A stretch of 64,000 bases of DNA, taken from positions 186,001 to 250,000 of the forward strand of contig CP021228.1 of assembly GCA_003999685.1 (NCBI GenBank), written 5' to 3'. The DNA is from Taiwanofungus camphoratus. Lineage: Eukaryota > Basidiomycota > Agaricomycetes > Polyporales > Taiwanofungaceae. Of this stretch, positions 1 through 8,204 are shown in pieces; position 1 is the first letter of the stretch, and every line of letters starts with the position of its first letter. The notes beneath the pieces are model-generated. The model saw only the letters and a program-made list of their open reading frames with translations. It searched no databases and was not told the DNA's origin. The translations under genes were made by a program, and so were the position numbers.

Positions 1-1157
1 CCGGACAAATGGTTGAGTGGTGGTCCGGGGGCACGTAGGTGAGGGTAAGGCGTGTCGGTTCGTGACGGACCGGGTGCTGCATTGGTACGAGGGGCGGGCG
101 GTCCATTGCTTCGGGATCGGGACGGGGTAGGGGGGAGTGGTTGCTCTCTTCTGGACAAAAGGACGCGCGGAGGATTGGTGGCGGACATGACTGGGATTGG
201 CGCTTGCGTGGGGCGGTGGATCGAGTCAACTAGCTCACAGCGATGACCTTCTCCCGGAGCGGGTAAAATGGGTGGGGCAGAGGCGTGACGTGCCACAGTG
301 CATTCTCGGGATAGATGCCCCAGGGCGGTGCGATGACACCTCACACAAGTATAATCTGGGCAGTCACGTACCCAGTGCATCATACTGCCACAAGCGTGGC
401 AGCGTCCTCGAGGTCTCCAGTTGGGTCCGGGGCGCATGTAATTTGGGAGAGAGTCGATCCTACTGGGTACGGCTTCAATGGACTCTTGTCCGGCCGGGGT
501 GTCGATGAAGGTTTGGAGGGGGTCTTCGGGTTCGGGTGGCGGGGTGGGTCCGCGTATGACAATGTCAGGTTGAGATCGTCGTATAAACCTGGCGTGACTG
601 GTTCGTCGGTGCGGGGCGATCATGTCCTGGAGGTGGCGGGCCATGGACATATCGTCCATCCTTCGTAGGGTGCGGACCACCTTGAAGTCTAACTGCCAGA
701 CTTTGTCCTTCCATATTGCAAGTTGTTCCGTTGCATCATCTACCGCTCCTAAATATTGTAGCCTGGCGTCAATATACTCTCCGTATGCCTCTTGTTCATC
801 CTGGTTGTTTCGTGTATTCGGTAGAGAACCAAGCAACTGTGCGATGTCCCTCGAGTGTCGAGTCAGGATGTCAAGAAGAATTGGGTCCACGTCGTAGATG
901 CAACGCGGGTAGTAGATGACGTTGGCTTGTCGGGGTAAAGCGCCTTCTCCCAGCACGGGGTTGCGAAACTGTGCGGCGGTTTGGAATCCAAAGAGTGGGC
1001 CGTTGCCAGAGGATGCCGAGGACGCTGACGACGAAGATGGTATTGCTGTGGGAGATGTGGCCGTCTGAGGTGTGCAGGTAGCACATCGTGTGGCAAGGAA
1101 GGCATGGGCTCGGCCACGAGCGGCAGCTTGGGCGGTGGTGTTGGACTGGCGAGGCAT
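1..1157 (-). CDS. Zinc-knuckle protein, third ORF of the Gypsy element (partial, runs off the left edge)
   Basis: This frame starts with ATG at 1157, only 43 nt after the pol stop, and stays open for 385 codons to the window edge, so no stop is seen. It begins MPRQSNTTAQAAARGRAHAF. Two CCHC-type clusters follow: the first (about residues 253-266, bases 360-401) has Cys-x2-Cys-x4-His-x4-Cys spacing, the second (bases 300-347) has Cys-x2-Cys-x6-His-x4-Cys. A proline- and arginine-rich tail follows. The region around residues 80-180 is rich in charged and aliphatic residues and may be helical. Zinc knuckles of this kind bind single-stranded nucleic acid in Gag proteins. Its position after pol suggests an accessory or second Gag-like protein of the element; an adjoining unrelated element cannot be fully excluded because the 3' LTR is not visible. 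Confidence 0.7.
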   Translation of the reverse strand, partial: MPRQSNTTAQAAARGRAHAFLATRCATCTPQTATSPTAIPSSSSASSASSGNGPLFGFQTAAQFRNPVLGEGALPRQANVIYYPRCIYDVDPILLDILTRHSRDIAQLLGSLPNTRNNQDEQEAYGEYIDARLQYLGAVDDATEQLAIWKDKVWQLDFKVVRTLRRMDDMSMARHLQDMIAPHRRTSHARFIRRSQPDIVIRGPTPPPEPEDPLQTFIDTPAGQESIEAVPSRIDSLPNYMRPGPNWRPRGRCHACGSMMHWVRDCPDYTCVRCHRTALGHLSRECTVARHASAPPILPAPGEGHRCELVDSIHRPTQAPIPVMSATNPPRVLLSRREQPLPPTPSRSRSNGPPAPRTNAAPGPSRTDTPYPHLRAPGPPLNHLS

Positions 1158-1200
1158 GTTGCGGTTGGGTGGTAGTTAGTCTGAAGGGAGTGAACTGGAT

Positions 1201-2718
1201 TTAACTCAAGTTCTTTTTCTCTTTATATGCTTCCAGGAGCTCTTCCGCAGTACCGGCTAAATTTGCTTCCGGTTCCCATGAGTCATCCGCCGAGGAATAT
1301 CCTTTCCACCTGACCCTATACTCGCAGCGTTTTTTCCGTAAGTTCTCCCGATGTCCGATGATGGCTTCGACTTCGTAGTTATCTTCACCTTCGATAAGTT
1401 CCGGGGGTGGCCTCGTGTAGTTCTGGCCATGGATCTCCGTCTCTGTATATGGCGATAGAAGGGCGGCGTGGAAAACGGGATGTACCCGCCATGTCTCCGG
1501 GAGTTTCAGCTTGTATGAAACCGGGCCTAGGACTTCAGTGATTTCGAAGGGTCCCTCTCTCTTGGGTGCCAACTTCCTGGAAGGGTATGGCAGTTTTAGG
1601 TTCCGAGAGTTGAGCCAAACCTGCTGTCCTTTACGAAAACCTTTCCCTCGTGGTTTGATCCGTTTTGCCAATACTGCCTGGGCTAGCTCCATCGCCGCGT
1701 GTGCTTGTTCTCTTATCTTCTGGAGGTTCTTCAGGCGATATGCTGCGCCGGGTGTGTCCGATCCTTTGTGTACAACGGGAATTCCTCGCGGTTCGAAGCC
1801 CATCATGACTTTGAACGGTGATGCCTTGATCGTCGAATGTTCCCTGGAGTTGTGAGCGAATTGTGCTGTGCTGAGTAGGGAAGACCACTTATCCGGATTG
1901 TTGCTTGTGAAGCATCGAAGGTATACTTCGAGTTCCTGATTGACCCGTTCCGTTTCTCCGTCCGTTTGAGGGTGGAAAGCCGTGCTCATGGCGGATTGCA
2001 CCCCTGTCATGCGGCATAGCTCTTGGAATACTTTTGATGCGAATTGTGGTCCGCGATCGCTGATCACCTTGTCTGGGAGTCCAAACCATTTGTAGACCTC
2101 GTTGTAAAGGAGCTCCGCCGTTCCTTGAGCGTCAATAGTTTTGTTGCATGGGATGAAAATTACCCCCTTACTAAGGTCGTGGTCCACTACGACCAATATA
2201 GTGTCGTAGCCGTTGGAAAGGGGTAAATCAGTGATGAAATCGCAACAGAAGGTGCTGAATGGTGTGGCGTGAGCGGCGGCTCGGATAGGGACGAGGGCAG
2301 GACGGTCCGGGTGAGTGTTAATCTTCATTTGTTGACAGGTGCCACAGCCATGAACGTACCGGGCAACGAAGTCGGCCATTCCAGGCCACCAATAGTCTCG
2401 TCGGATAGACGAGAGAGTTTTCTGAATTCCAGGGTGGCCGGCTGAAGGGAGGTCATGGTAATTTGAGACCGTTTGCCGTCGTAGATCCTCATCCAGGGGA
2501 ATATACACCCGATTATCGTAGAGGAGGTCTCCGTCTCGAATTGTCCAATGATCGCTTGAGCCGCTTCGTGCGTTACGCATCCCTTCCGTATACATCGGGT
2601 CGTTCACACATGCATCCGCGATAGAAGCTTTAAGACTCGTGTCGATTGCCGCTGCCCACACCTTATCGGGTAGGACTGTTACATCCTGGTTGTCTGATGA
2701 ACCGTCGTCGTGGTCGGG
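1201..2718 (-). CDS. Pol C-terminal part: integrase and chromodomain
   Basis: This continues the pol frame after the TGA at 2719-2721. It shows an N-terminal zinc-binding HHCC region (HDLPSAGHPG ... CGTCQQ), a catalytic DDE core (CCDFITDLP, VISDRGPQF, and the Glu in TDGETERVNQE), a GPF/Y-like segment (REGPFEITEVLGPVSYKL) and a C-terminal chromodomain (YEVEAIIGHR ... YRVRWKGYSSADDSWEP). Integrase inserts the cDNA copy into the host genome; the chromodomain is thought to steer chromoviruses to marked chromatin. The frame is open from 2718 to the TAA at 1201-1203. No ATG sits at its left boundary (GTG at 2661), so it is not a separate gene but the rest of pol. Unless the TGA is read through, this copy cannot make it from gag-pol. 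Confidence 0.9.
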   Translation of the reverse strand, partial: PDHDDGSSDNQDVTVLPDKVWAAAIDTSLKASIADACVNDPMYTEGMRNARSGSSDHWTIRDGDLLYDNRVYIPLDEDLRRQTVSNYHDLPSAGHPGIQKTLSSIRRDYWWPGMADFVARYVHGCGTCQQMKINTHPDRPALVPIRAAAHATPFSTFCCDFITDLPLSNGYDTILVVVDHDLSKGVIFIPCNKTIDAQGTAELLYNEVYKWFGLPDKVISDRGPQFASKVFQELCRMTGVQSAMSTAFHPQTDGETERVNQELEVYLRCFTSNNPDKWSSLLSTAQFAHNSREHSTIKASPFKVMMGFEPRGIPVVHKGSDTPGAAYRLKNLQKIREQAHAAMELAQAVLAKRIKPRGKGFRKGQQVWLNSRNLKLPYPSRKLAPKREGPFEITEVLGPVSYKLKLPETWRVHPVFHAALLSPYTETEIHGQNYTRPPPELIEGEDNYEVEAIIGHRENLRKKRCEYRVRWKGYSSADDSWEPEANLAGTAEELLEAYKEKKNLS

Positions 2719-5082
2719 TCATCGGGAGAGCACGTCACTTTGCACCATTTGTGTGCCCGGGACATGAACCAATTTGTAATCGAATTCGGACAGGCGAAGA
2801 GCCCATCGTGCCTGTCTTCGATTCAGATTCCGTGCCGTTTTCCAGTACGTCAGATTCTTGTGGTCGCTATAGATCGTGACTGGATACGGGCTTCCGATGA
2901 GAAGGTGACTCCATTCGTTGAGCCCCCTCATGACGGTCATGAGTTCTCGGTCATAGACATCGTAGTTTCGTTCCACTGGCGTCATGCTCTGAGAAATATA
3001 ACCGCATGGATGCCAATCACCGTTGTCGTCCTTTTGTCTAAGGACGGCGCCCGTGGCAAACTTCGATGCATCCGTTTCCAGCGCGAACGGCTTCTCTGGG
3101 TCGGGCATTTGTAGAACTGGTTGTTCCAGGAAAGCTTTCTTTAGCGCCTCGAAAGCTTCCTGCTGTTCATCGTCCCAGTGCCATTTGACATCCTTTCGCG
3201 TAAGCGAGACCAGAGGTTGGGCCAGGTGCGAGAAGTGGTGTATGAACCGACGGTAGAAGTTCCCAAATCCGATGAAAGACCGAACCTCTCTGAGATTCTT
3301 AGGTATCGGCCAGTCCTTGATGCCGGCTACCTTGATTGGGTCCATGGCGAGTTGTCCGGGTCTAATGATCATGCCTAAGAATTCGATTTCTTGCACATCG
3401 AATTTGCATTTCTCCGGTTTGAGATACAGGTCGTTATCTCGAAGTCGTTCGATAACTCGCCGTGTTCGCTTCTTATGCTCCTCGGGGTCTGTCGAGTAGA
3501 TAAGGATGTCGTCCATATAGATTGCTAACCATCCTTCCTTGAGCATGTCCGCGAAGACCGTGTTCATCATCCGTTGAAAGGTTGCCGGCGAGTTGCACAT
3601 CCCGAAGAACATTACCAGGGGTTCGTAGAACGAGGGAGGTCCTTCCCCGGCTGTGGGAACACCAAAAGCCGCCTTCCATTCGTCACCTTCCTTGATGCAA
3701 AGGTTGTTGTATCCTTGATGAAGGTCCATTTTCGTGAAGACCGTGGCGTTATTGAGGCGTTCCAAAAGTTCCGTTATGAGGGGAAGAGGATATCTGTCCT
3801 TGATTGTTCCCTCGTTGAGTTCCCTATAGTCCTGGCAAGGTCGGTATCCGCCGTCCTTCTTTTCCACAAAGAAGAACGGACTCGCGAGTGGCGATTTGGA
3901 CGGGCGGATGTATCCCTTCTTTATATTCTCTTCGAGGAACTTGTCCAATTCCGCTCGTTCCTCACGGTTGAGAGAATATGTCGTCTGTTTGAAGTCCTTA
4001 AAATCCGGTTTAAGATTTATCTCGTGGTCGAATTCCGAATGTCGAGGAAGCCTCGCTGCCTTGGCTTTGTCGAAGACTGGGAGGAGATCGTGGAGGTACT
4101 CAGGGACAAGTTCCGTTATCGGTTTCTCCTCTTTCTTAGCGTGTTCCTTTATGGCGAGTTCCGTTGACGTTGTGAGTCGACCAATGTCGTGTGTGATCTG
4201 CCAGATAAGACCGTTTTCAAGACGACGATAATTTCCATTAATGGGGTATTTAGGTTCCGCGAGTGGGGCGTCTCGATATGCTGGGTGAAAGTCCCGTCCA
4301 TACGTGGTGATTCGGTCGTCTCCTTCGATGAATGCTATGACCAGCTCATCGTCGTCGATTGTTTCCATGGCCTGTTCGAGCGTGATTCCATTTATCAAGT
4401 TTTCTTCCGGGGTTGAGACTAGCGAGTCTCGGTGTGTCGTTGGACGAGGGGTTTCAGTCGTTGGTAAGATTGGGGACATGGTGTCCACGACCTCCCCATC
4501 CCCTTCGTCCTCAATTTCTTCGACTGAGGGTTGGCGAGCTTTAATGATTTCTCTAGAGAGAGATTCCGCCGTTAACCTCTTGATTTCCAGTCGTTTAGCT
4601 CTGGTTTCCAATAGGTTCTTCTTCCATTCCCTAGATTCTTCTAGAGTCATGCGGTGTTTAAGCTCCACTCGTCCCGTCTTCCAGTCGATGTCCGGGTTTT
4701 CCAGTTTGAGCCAGGTATGCCCGAAGATAATATCTTCGTTCCCTATGCTGGCTACATAGGCCTTAACGAATCGGGGTTCTCCTCCTATTTTGTAGGAAAG
4801 AAGGGCCCTTTTTGTGATGGTAGCTTGCTTGTTAGCCGTCCCGTCCACGTTGAATACGGGCATTGGGCGGGGTAAAGCCTCGGTGCGGATGTTATGTTCT
4901 TTAACAAATCTGGGGTGTATGAATATCCCAGAGGCGCCGCTATCAATGAAGGCGCGCGCTTCGACGTCTTTTCGTCCCACAGTAATCAGAATGTGTAGGG
5001 CTCTTTCATTCCGAACTACTAGTACAACACGGGACAGTGAAACTGAAATGGGCAGCGGTTGCGTCGACTCACCCTGCCCCCT
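2719..5082 (-). CDS. Pol N-terminal part: aspartic protease, reverse transcriptase, RNase H
   Basis: The pol frame overlaps the end of gag in the -1 frame and has no ATG of its own near the overlap. In order it shows a retropepsin-like protease (AFIDSGASG, catalytic Asp in DSG), a reverse transcriptase with the active-site box YMDDILIYS and upstream motifs (MDLHQGYNNL, FFGMCNSPATF), and an RNase H domain (ALETDASKFA, YSDHKNL). It ends at VQSDVLSR followed by TGA (2719-2721). The same frame continues without further stops into the integrase, and the residues after the TGA read PDHDDG. In related elements this junction is normally an unbroken Arg-rich LSRR-type linker, so a CGA to TGA transition is the simplest explanation. 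Confidence 0.9.
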   Translation of the reverse strand, partial: RGQGESTQPLPISVSLSRVVLVVRNERALHILITVGRKDVEARAFIDSGASGIFIHPRFVKEHNIRTEALPRPMPVFNVDGTANKQATITKRALLSYKIGGEPRFVKAYVASIGNEDIIFGHTWLKLENPDIDWKTGRVELKHRMTLEESREWKKNLLETRAKRLEIKRLTAESLSREIIKARQPSVEEIEDEGDGEVVDTMSPILPTTETPRPTTHRDSLVSTPEENLINGITLEQAMETIDDDELVIAFIEGDDRITTYGRDFHPAYRDAPLAEPKYPINGNYRRLENGLIWQITHDIGRLTTSTELAIKEHAKKEEKPITELVPEYLHDLLPVFDKAKAARLPRHSEFDHEINLKPDFKDFKQTTYSLNREERAELDKFLEENIKKGYIRPSKSPLASPFFFVEKKDGGYRPCQDYRELNEGTIKDRYPLPLITELLERLNNATVFTKMDLHQGYNNLCIKEGDEWKAAFGVPTAGEGPPSFYEPLVMFFGMCNSPATFQRMMNTVFADMLKEGWLAIYMDDILIYSTDPEEHKKRTRRVIERLRDNDLYLKPEKCKFDVQEIEFLGMIIRPGQLAMDPIKVAGIKDWPIPKNLREVRSFIGFGNFYRRFIHHFSHLAQPLVSLTRKDVKWHWDDEQQEAFEALKKAFLEQPVLQMPDPEKPFALETDASKFATGAVLRQKDDNGDWHPCGYISQSMTPVERNYDVYDRELMTVMRGLNEWSHLLIGSPYPVTIYSDHKNLTYWKTARNLNRRQARWALRLSEFDYKLVHVPGTQMVQSDVLSR

Positions 5083-6500
5083 TAAAAATCCTCTGTGGCC
5101 AATTCTTCCATGACCTCCCTCTTCTCATCGGCCGATAGGCTCTTGATGTAAGAGCGATAATCCATAGGGCGCGTGTCTTGCGCCTTGGGCGTGCTCTTCG
5201 TTCTTGCTGCCGCCTTCTTGCGACAGTCTCGTGCTGAATGTCCCCTATTATGGCAATAGAAGCATAGGTTGTTGTTGCGGTGGTATTTCCTTTCGCTTTC
5301 GTTCAAGGAGCAACCATCCGTCCATTGCTTTCTGCCAGAGGAGGATGGAGAGGCGCGGGCTGGGCGGGTGACGACGGCGTCCACGTCCATGGGTTCGCCA
5401 TAGTCGACCGTAGTGGTGATGTTGGAGATTTGGTCGATCCCCCTGTAGATTGCGTCCAAGGATAGGACGTCCCTGTACCATTTTTCCATGGTATCCGGCC
5501 TTTCGGATGTGGCCCTTCCAGCTAATGTGGCGTAGATCTGGCGGTCTAGCCCCTTGATGAATATCGCCCTAAGGGTAGGGTAGTCGTTCTCGGTGCGGTT
5601 CCTGTTCGCATCGATAGTCGCATCCTTCAACTTCGCCTTTTCAGCCAAGAGTCGGAATCTTTCCACGTACATTTTAGTAGTGGCCCTCGTTTTCTTGTTC
5701 AGCTGCTTGGCTGGTAGTTCCATGAGCACCTGGTGCGCTCGCTGCACTCCCTCGTGTTCGGGGAATGCCAGTTTGAGGGATGCTTTGAATATGTCCCATG
5801 TCCTGTAGGGCGCTTGGCCCCCCGCTGCTCGTTCGTAGAACGTGTCGCGCCATATATGGGCGTCCTGCCCTCCCTTCATGAGGGCGACCGCGAATGCAAT
5901 CTTCGCGTCATCGCTGAGGTTGGTGTTGTTCGTGGCGGTGAAGTAGTGCTCCACCCGCTGGACAAATCGGTCCAGATCTTCTCCTTGCCCGGTGAATGGA
6001 TCCGGTGCAGGAATATCGAGCTTGAGGGCTCGAGCCCCTTGTTGTTGGGTCTGGAGGCGAGCGATGAGTGCCTCCAGCTGCTGCTGGGTCATGTTCCCAA
6101 TTGTGGCCATTGTGACTCGTCGAGGTGTGGGTGCGGATATTATAGAAGTGGATGTGGAAGAGGATGGAGTGGGAGTAGGTGTTCGGGAAGTGGAGGTGGT
6201 GAACGAGCCTTCGAGGATGGGTTCGATAGGTGTGGCTTCCTGCGATCCTCCCGTGAATAAGATGGCGATGTCTTTTCCTTCGTCGACAGGGTTTCGCTGG
6301 AAGTAAGTAGCGAGGTTGGCCTGTGCTTGTTGGATTGGTCGTCTGGATGTTGTTCTAACCCAGGTAAGCGGTGAACTCGGATAGATTGGGTTCCGGTTCG
6401 CGTCTACGAACACTCGTTGTTCGATGTCGTAGAGAAGTGGTTCCTCTCCTCGTGTAGGTAACCCCCAATAGTCAGGATCGACGGTCCTGAGGTAAGACGT
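5082..6500 (-). CDS. Gag polyprotein with CCHC zinc knuckle; N-terminus without AUG
   Basis: The last part carries a nucleocapsid zinc knuckle, CFYCHNRGHSARDC, and the middle is a Ty3-type capsid region (DPFTGQGEDLDRFVQRVEHYF ... TKMYVERFRLLAEKAKLKD). The first ATG is at 6110 (MATIGNMTQQ), giving 342 residues to the TAA at 5082. The same frame is open further upstream through the primer site into the LTR. The extra stretch from about 6500 is conserved at protein level in the second Gypsy element of this window (TVDP..WGLPT, LLYD). I therefore extend the call to an ACG at 6500-6498 in good initiation context (ACC ACG TCT). That start is an inference; ATG at 6110 is the conservative one. No ATG occurs between the predicted transcript start and 6110. 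Confidence 0.82.
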   Translation of the reverse strand, partial: TSYLRTVDPDYWGLPTRGEEPLLYDIEQRVFVDANRNPIYPSSPLTWVRTTSRRPIQQAQANLATYFQRNPVDEGKDIAILFTGGSQEATPIEPILEGSFTTSTSRTPTPTPSSSTSTSIISAPTPRRVTMATIGNMTQQQLEALIARLQTQQQGARALKLDIPAPDPFTGQGEDLDRFVQRVEHYFTATNNTNLSDDAKIAFAVALMKGGQDAHIWRDTFYERAAGGQAPYRTWDIFKASLKLAFPEHEGVQRAHQVLMELPAKQLNKKTRATTKMYVERFRLLAEKAKLKDATIDANRNRTENDYPTLRAIFIKGLDRQIYATLAGRATSERPDTMEKWYRDVLSLDAIYRGIDQISNITTTVDYGEPMDVDAVVTRPARASPSSSGRKQWTDGCSLNESERKYHRNNNLCFYCHNRGHSARDCRKKAAARTKSTPKAQDTRPMDYRSYIKSLSADEKREVMEELATEDF

Positions 6501-6546
6501 GGTAATGGATGTATGCCCACTAGATGGTACTAGGGGCGACTTTGTG

Positions 6547-6559
6547 TAAGTCTGATCTT
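6547..6559 (-). promoter_or_regulatory. Primer binding site of self-priming type
   Basis: The 13 nt AAGATCAGACTTA start one base inside the 5' LTR. They are the exact reverse complement of LTR bases 6764-6752 (TAAGTCTGATCTT), just downstream of the LTR TATA box. A match to a tRNA 3' end beginning TGG is absent. This arrangement is the Tf1/sushi self-priming pattern, in which the 5' end of the element RNA folds back and primes minus-strand synthesis. Confidence 0.72.
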
Positions 6560-6560
6560 T

Positions 6561-7051
6561 TGATACAAATTGGTATCTCGGATCCTAAGTGTTGCCTCAC
6601 ACGTGAGGGCCTGACCACGATAGAAGGTGGCGAGGTCTTATGGTCGATATAGACCGAGTGTCGTGAAGTCCGTAGACTCGAGCGAGTATCACTCAGATGT
6701 GAGTGAGAGGATACAAGACACGAATATAATAGTCAGAAGACTAATGGTAACAAGATCAGACTTAAGGTCCGACCTAAGCTAAGTACATGCTATATATACA
6801 AGTACCTGGTATGCGCACGGACCAAGAACTACTCTAGGGCAGGAGGTCCGTAATGTGGTACGACTATAGATAAATAGAAAGTGGTACGATCCGGGCGTAT
6901 TAGCAATACGTATGAGTGATGAGGAATGTGGTAAGCGGCCCGGATATGAGTCAAAGTCCTATGTGTAAGCGGGGCCGATCCGGGGCCCGTATAGTAATAG
7001 TCTATGTGTAAGCAATGACCGTGATAATGATAAGAAATAGAAATTGTTTCA
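6561..7051 (-). repeat. 5' long terminal repeat of the Gypsy element (491 bp)
   Basis: On the minus strand it starts TGAAACAATTTC and ends ACCAATTTGTATCA, close to the TGATACA...TGTATCA ends of the second family member at 49056-54960. A TATATATA box lies about 33 nt upstream of the segment TTAAGTCTGATCTT, the likely transcript start. Only this LTR lies in the window; the 3' LTR would be left of base 1. Confidence 0.88.
6752..6764 (-). promoter_or_regulatory. Predicted 5' end of element RNA, self-primer segment in LTR
   Basis: TAAGTCTGATCTT lies about 30 nt downstream of the LTR TATA box and is fully complementary to the primer site at 6559-6547. In the second element the equivalent segment (49401-49412) has changed, but so has its primer site, keeping the pairing. 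Confidence 0.65.
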
Positions 7052-8204
7052 CAGCATGTGATGAATGCCGTGGCTGCAGCAGCCATGCCAGGCTGAAGTA
7101 TCTGGGCACATTTGCCTTCTTACGGCCTGGAATCGACCCGTTCAACACCCCGAAACCACACTGGAGATACGGAGCCGTTCCGATGACTCTGATCTGGCCC
7201 GATACCAGAGTGTGTCCAAATTACAGACATGGGACTTATGTGGGCCTGATTCACGCCACCATTTTGACCGTTCCCACCCTTTTCGTCCTATGATTTTCCG
7301 GTACCAGCCCGTTTTGGCCGTGTACTCGTTGCTAACACATCACGTGTGAGGTCAAGTCGAAGATATTTAGAAATTTTGAAAAAAAACATAGTAAATTAGC
7401 CCAGAAGGTGCAGTAGTTATCTCTATATTATGTTCTTAACAGCAATGCCAAACCTTGGTCTGGTATCACTTCTACAAAGGCAGCTAAAGATATAGAAATG
7501 ATATATCTCATTGGGAAGCCTGCTGCTGCTACTGTGTTGATGCCAAAATTTGCGAAATCCGTGCAGGGGAACTTGATAATATTTAGGCATCTAAGCCCTT
7601 GTCAGATCCCATGTGCAAGTCATGCCTTGACCCTTGACCTTTTGACTTGACCCGGTCATGACCCGGTCATGACTGGGTCAAGCACAACACTGCACAGAGC
7701 AATCATGGCAGACCAAGTTTGTATGATCACTGACACCTTATTGCAAATGGTAGATGATGATCTTGACCTTCATGCTGCATAATTTCTGTCAAGCATCTCA
7801 ATTGAACTCAAATCTCTCTTTGACTTTACCAGGACCACTTGGGTGGAAAGATACGAGAGGGGTGCACATCATATCCTAGATGAACAGCTTTAATTGTATG
7901 AACTAATTGAATTAGATGTTGACAGCAAGGAGGAAGCAGCATTCAGTAGTATTGATGAGACGGCAAATACAATCCTTAGTACTTAATTGTATTTCTCTTG
8001 TGGCACATGTTGAATGTTAGCTGCAACGACTTTATTGTCTCAGTAATGGGCCGCAGTCGGGCCACTCTATGCCAGGACCGTGGGTAAGGTCACAGTCAGT
8101 AAGGTCAGATCAGGGTCAGGGTCACTGACTTGTGGAAAGTCACTGACTAGTCACTGACCCACACATCACTGCCTTGCCATCAGTATGAGTATGTGGGAGC
8201 GCAA
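7052..8204. other. Gene-poor stretch with decayed coding relic and short repeats
   Basis: No intact gene is seen. Around 7634-7682 there is a palindromic cluster of GACCCGGTCAT-type repeats, and around 8085-8165 several copies of GTCACTGAC/GGTCAG. A frame relic at 7705-7986 is listed separately. The base composition and broken frames suggest old transposon debris. Confidence 0.5.
7705..7986 (+). pseudogene. Decayed ORF relic, family not recognised
   Basis: One frame from ATG 7705 reads about 93 codons (MADQVCMITDTLLQMVDDDL ... TTWVERYERGAHHILDEQL ... LDVDSKEEAAFSSIDETANT) with only two in-frame TAA stops. Codon-like composition and acidic/aliphatic pattern suggest a former protein. I do not recognise the family. 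It could be the 5' part of the relic at 9195-11239, separated by the TIR element, but this is not shown. Confidence 0.3.

Larger units (their letters stand above)
1..7051 (-). mobile_element. Ty3/Gypsy chromovirus-type LTR retrotransposon, incomplete at left edge
   Basis: On the minus strand the order is 5' LTR (7051 to 6561), a self-priming type primer site, gag, protease, reverse transcriptase, RNase H, integrase, chromodomain, then an additional zinc-knuckle ORF that is still open at base 1. The 3' LTR and target duplication lie outside the window. The protease-RT-RNaseH-integrase order and the C-terminal chromodomain place it among chromoviruses of the Ty3/Gypsy group. Gag and pol are nearly intact; the only clear lesion seen is one TGA between RNase H and integrase, so the copy looks fairly young. 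A related but much more decayed element lies at 49056-54960. Confidence 0.93.
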
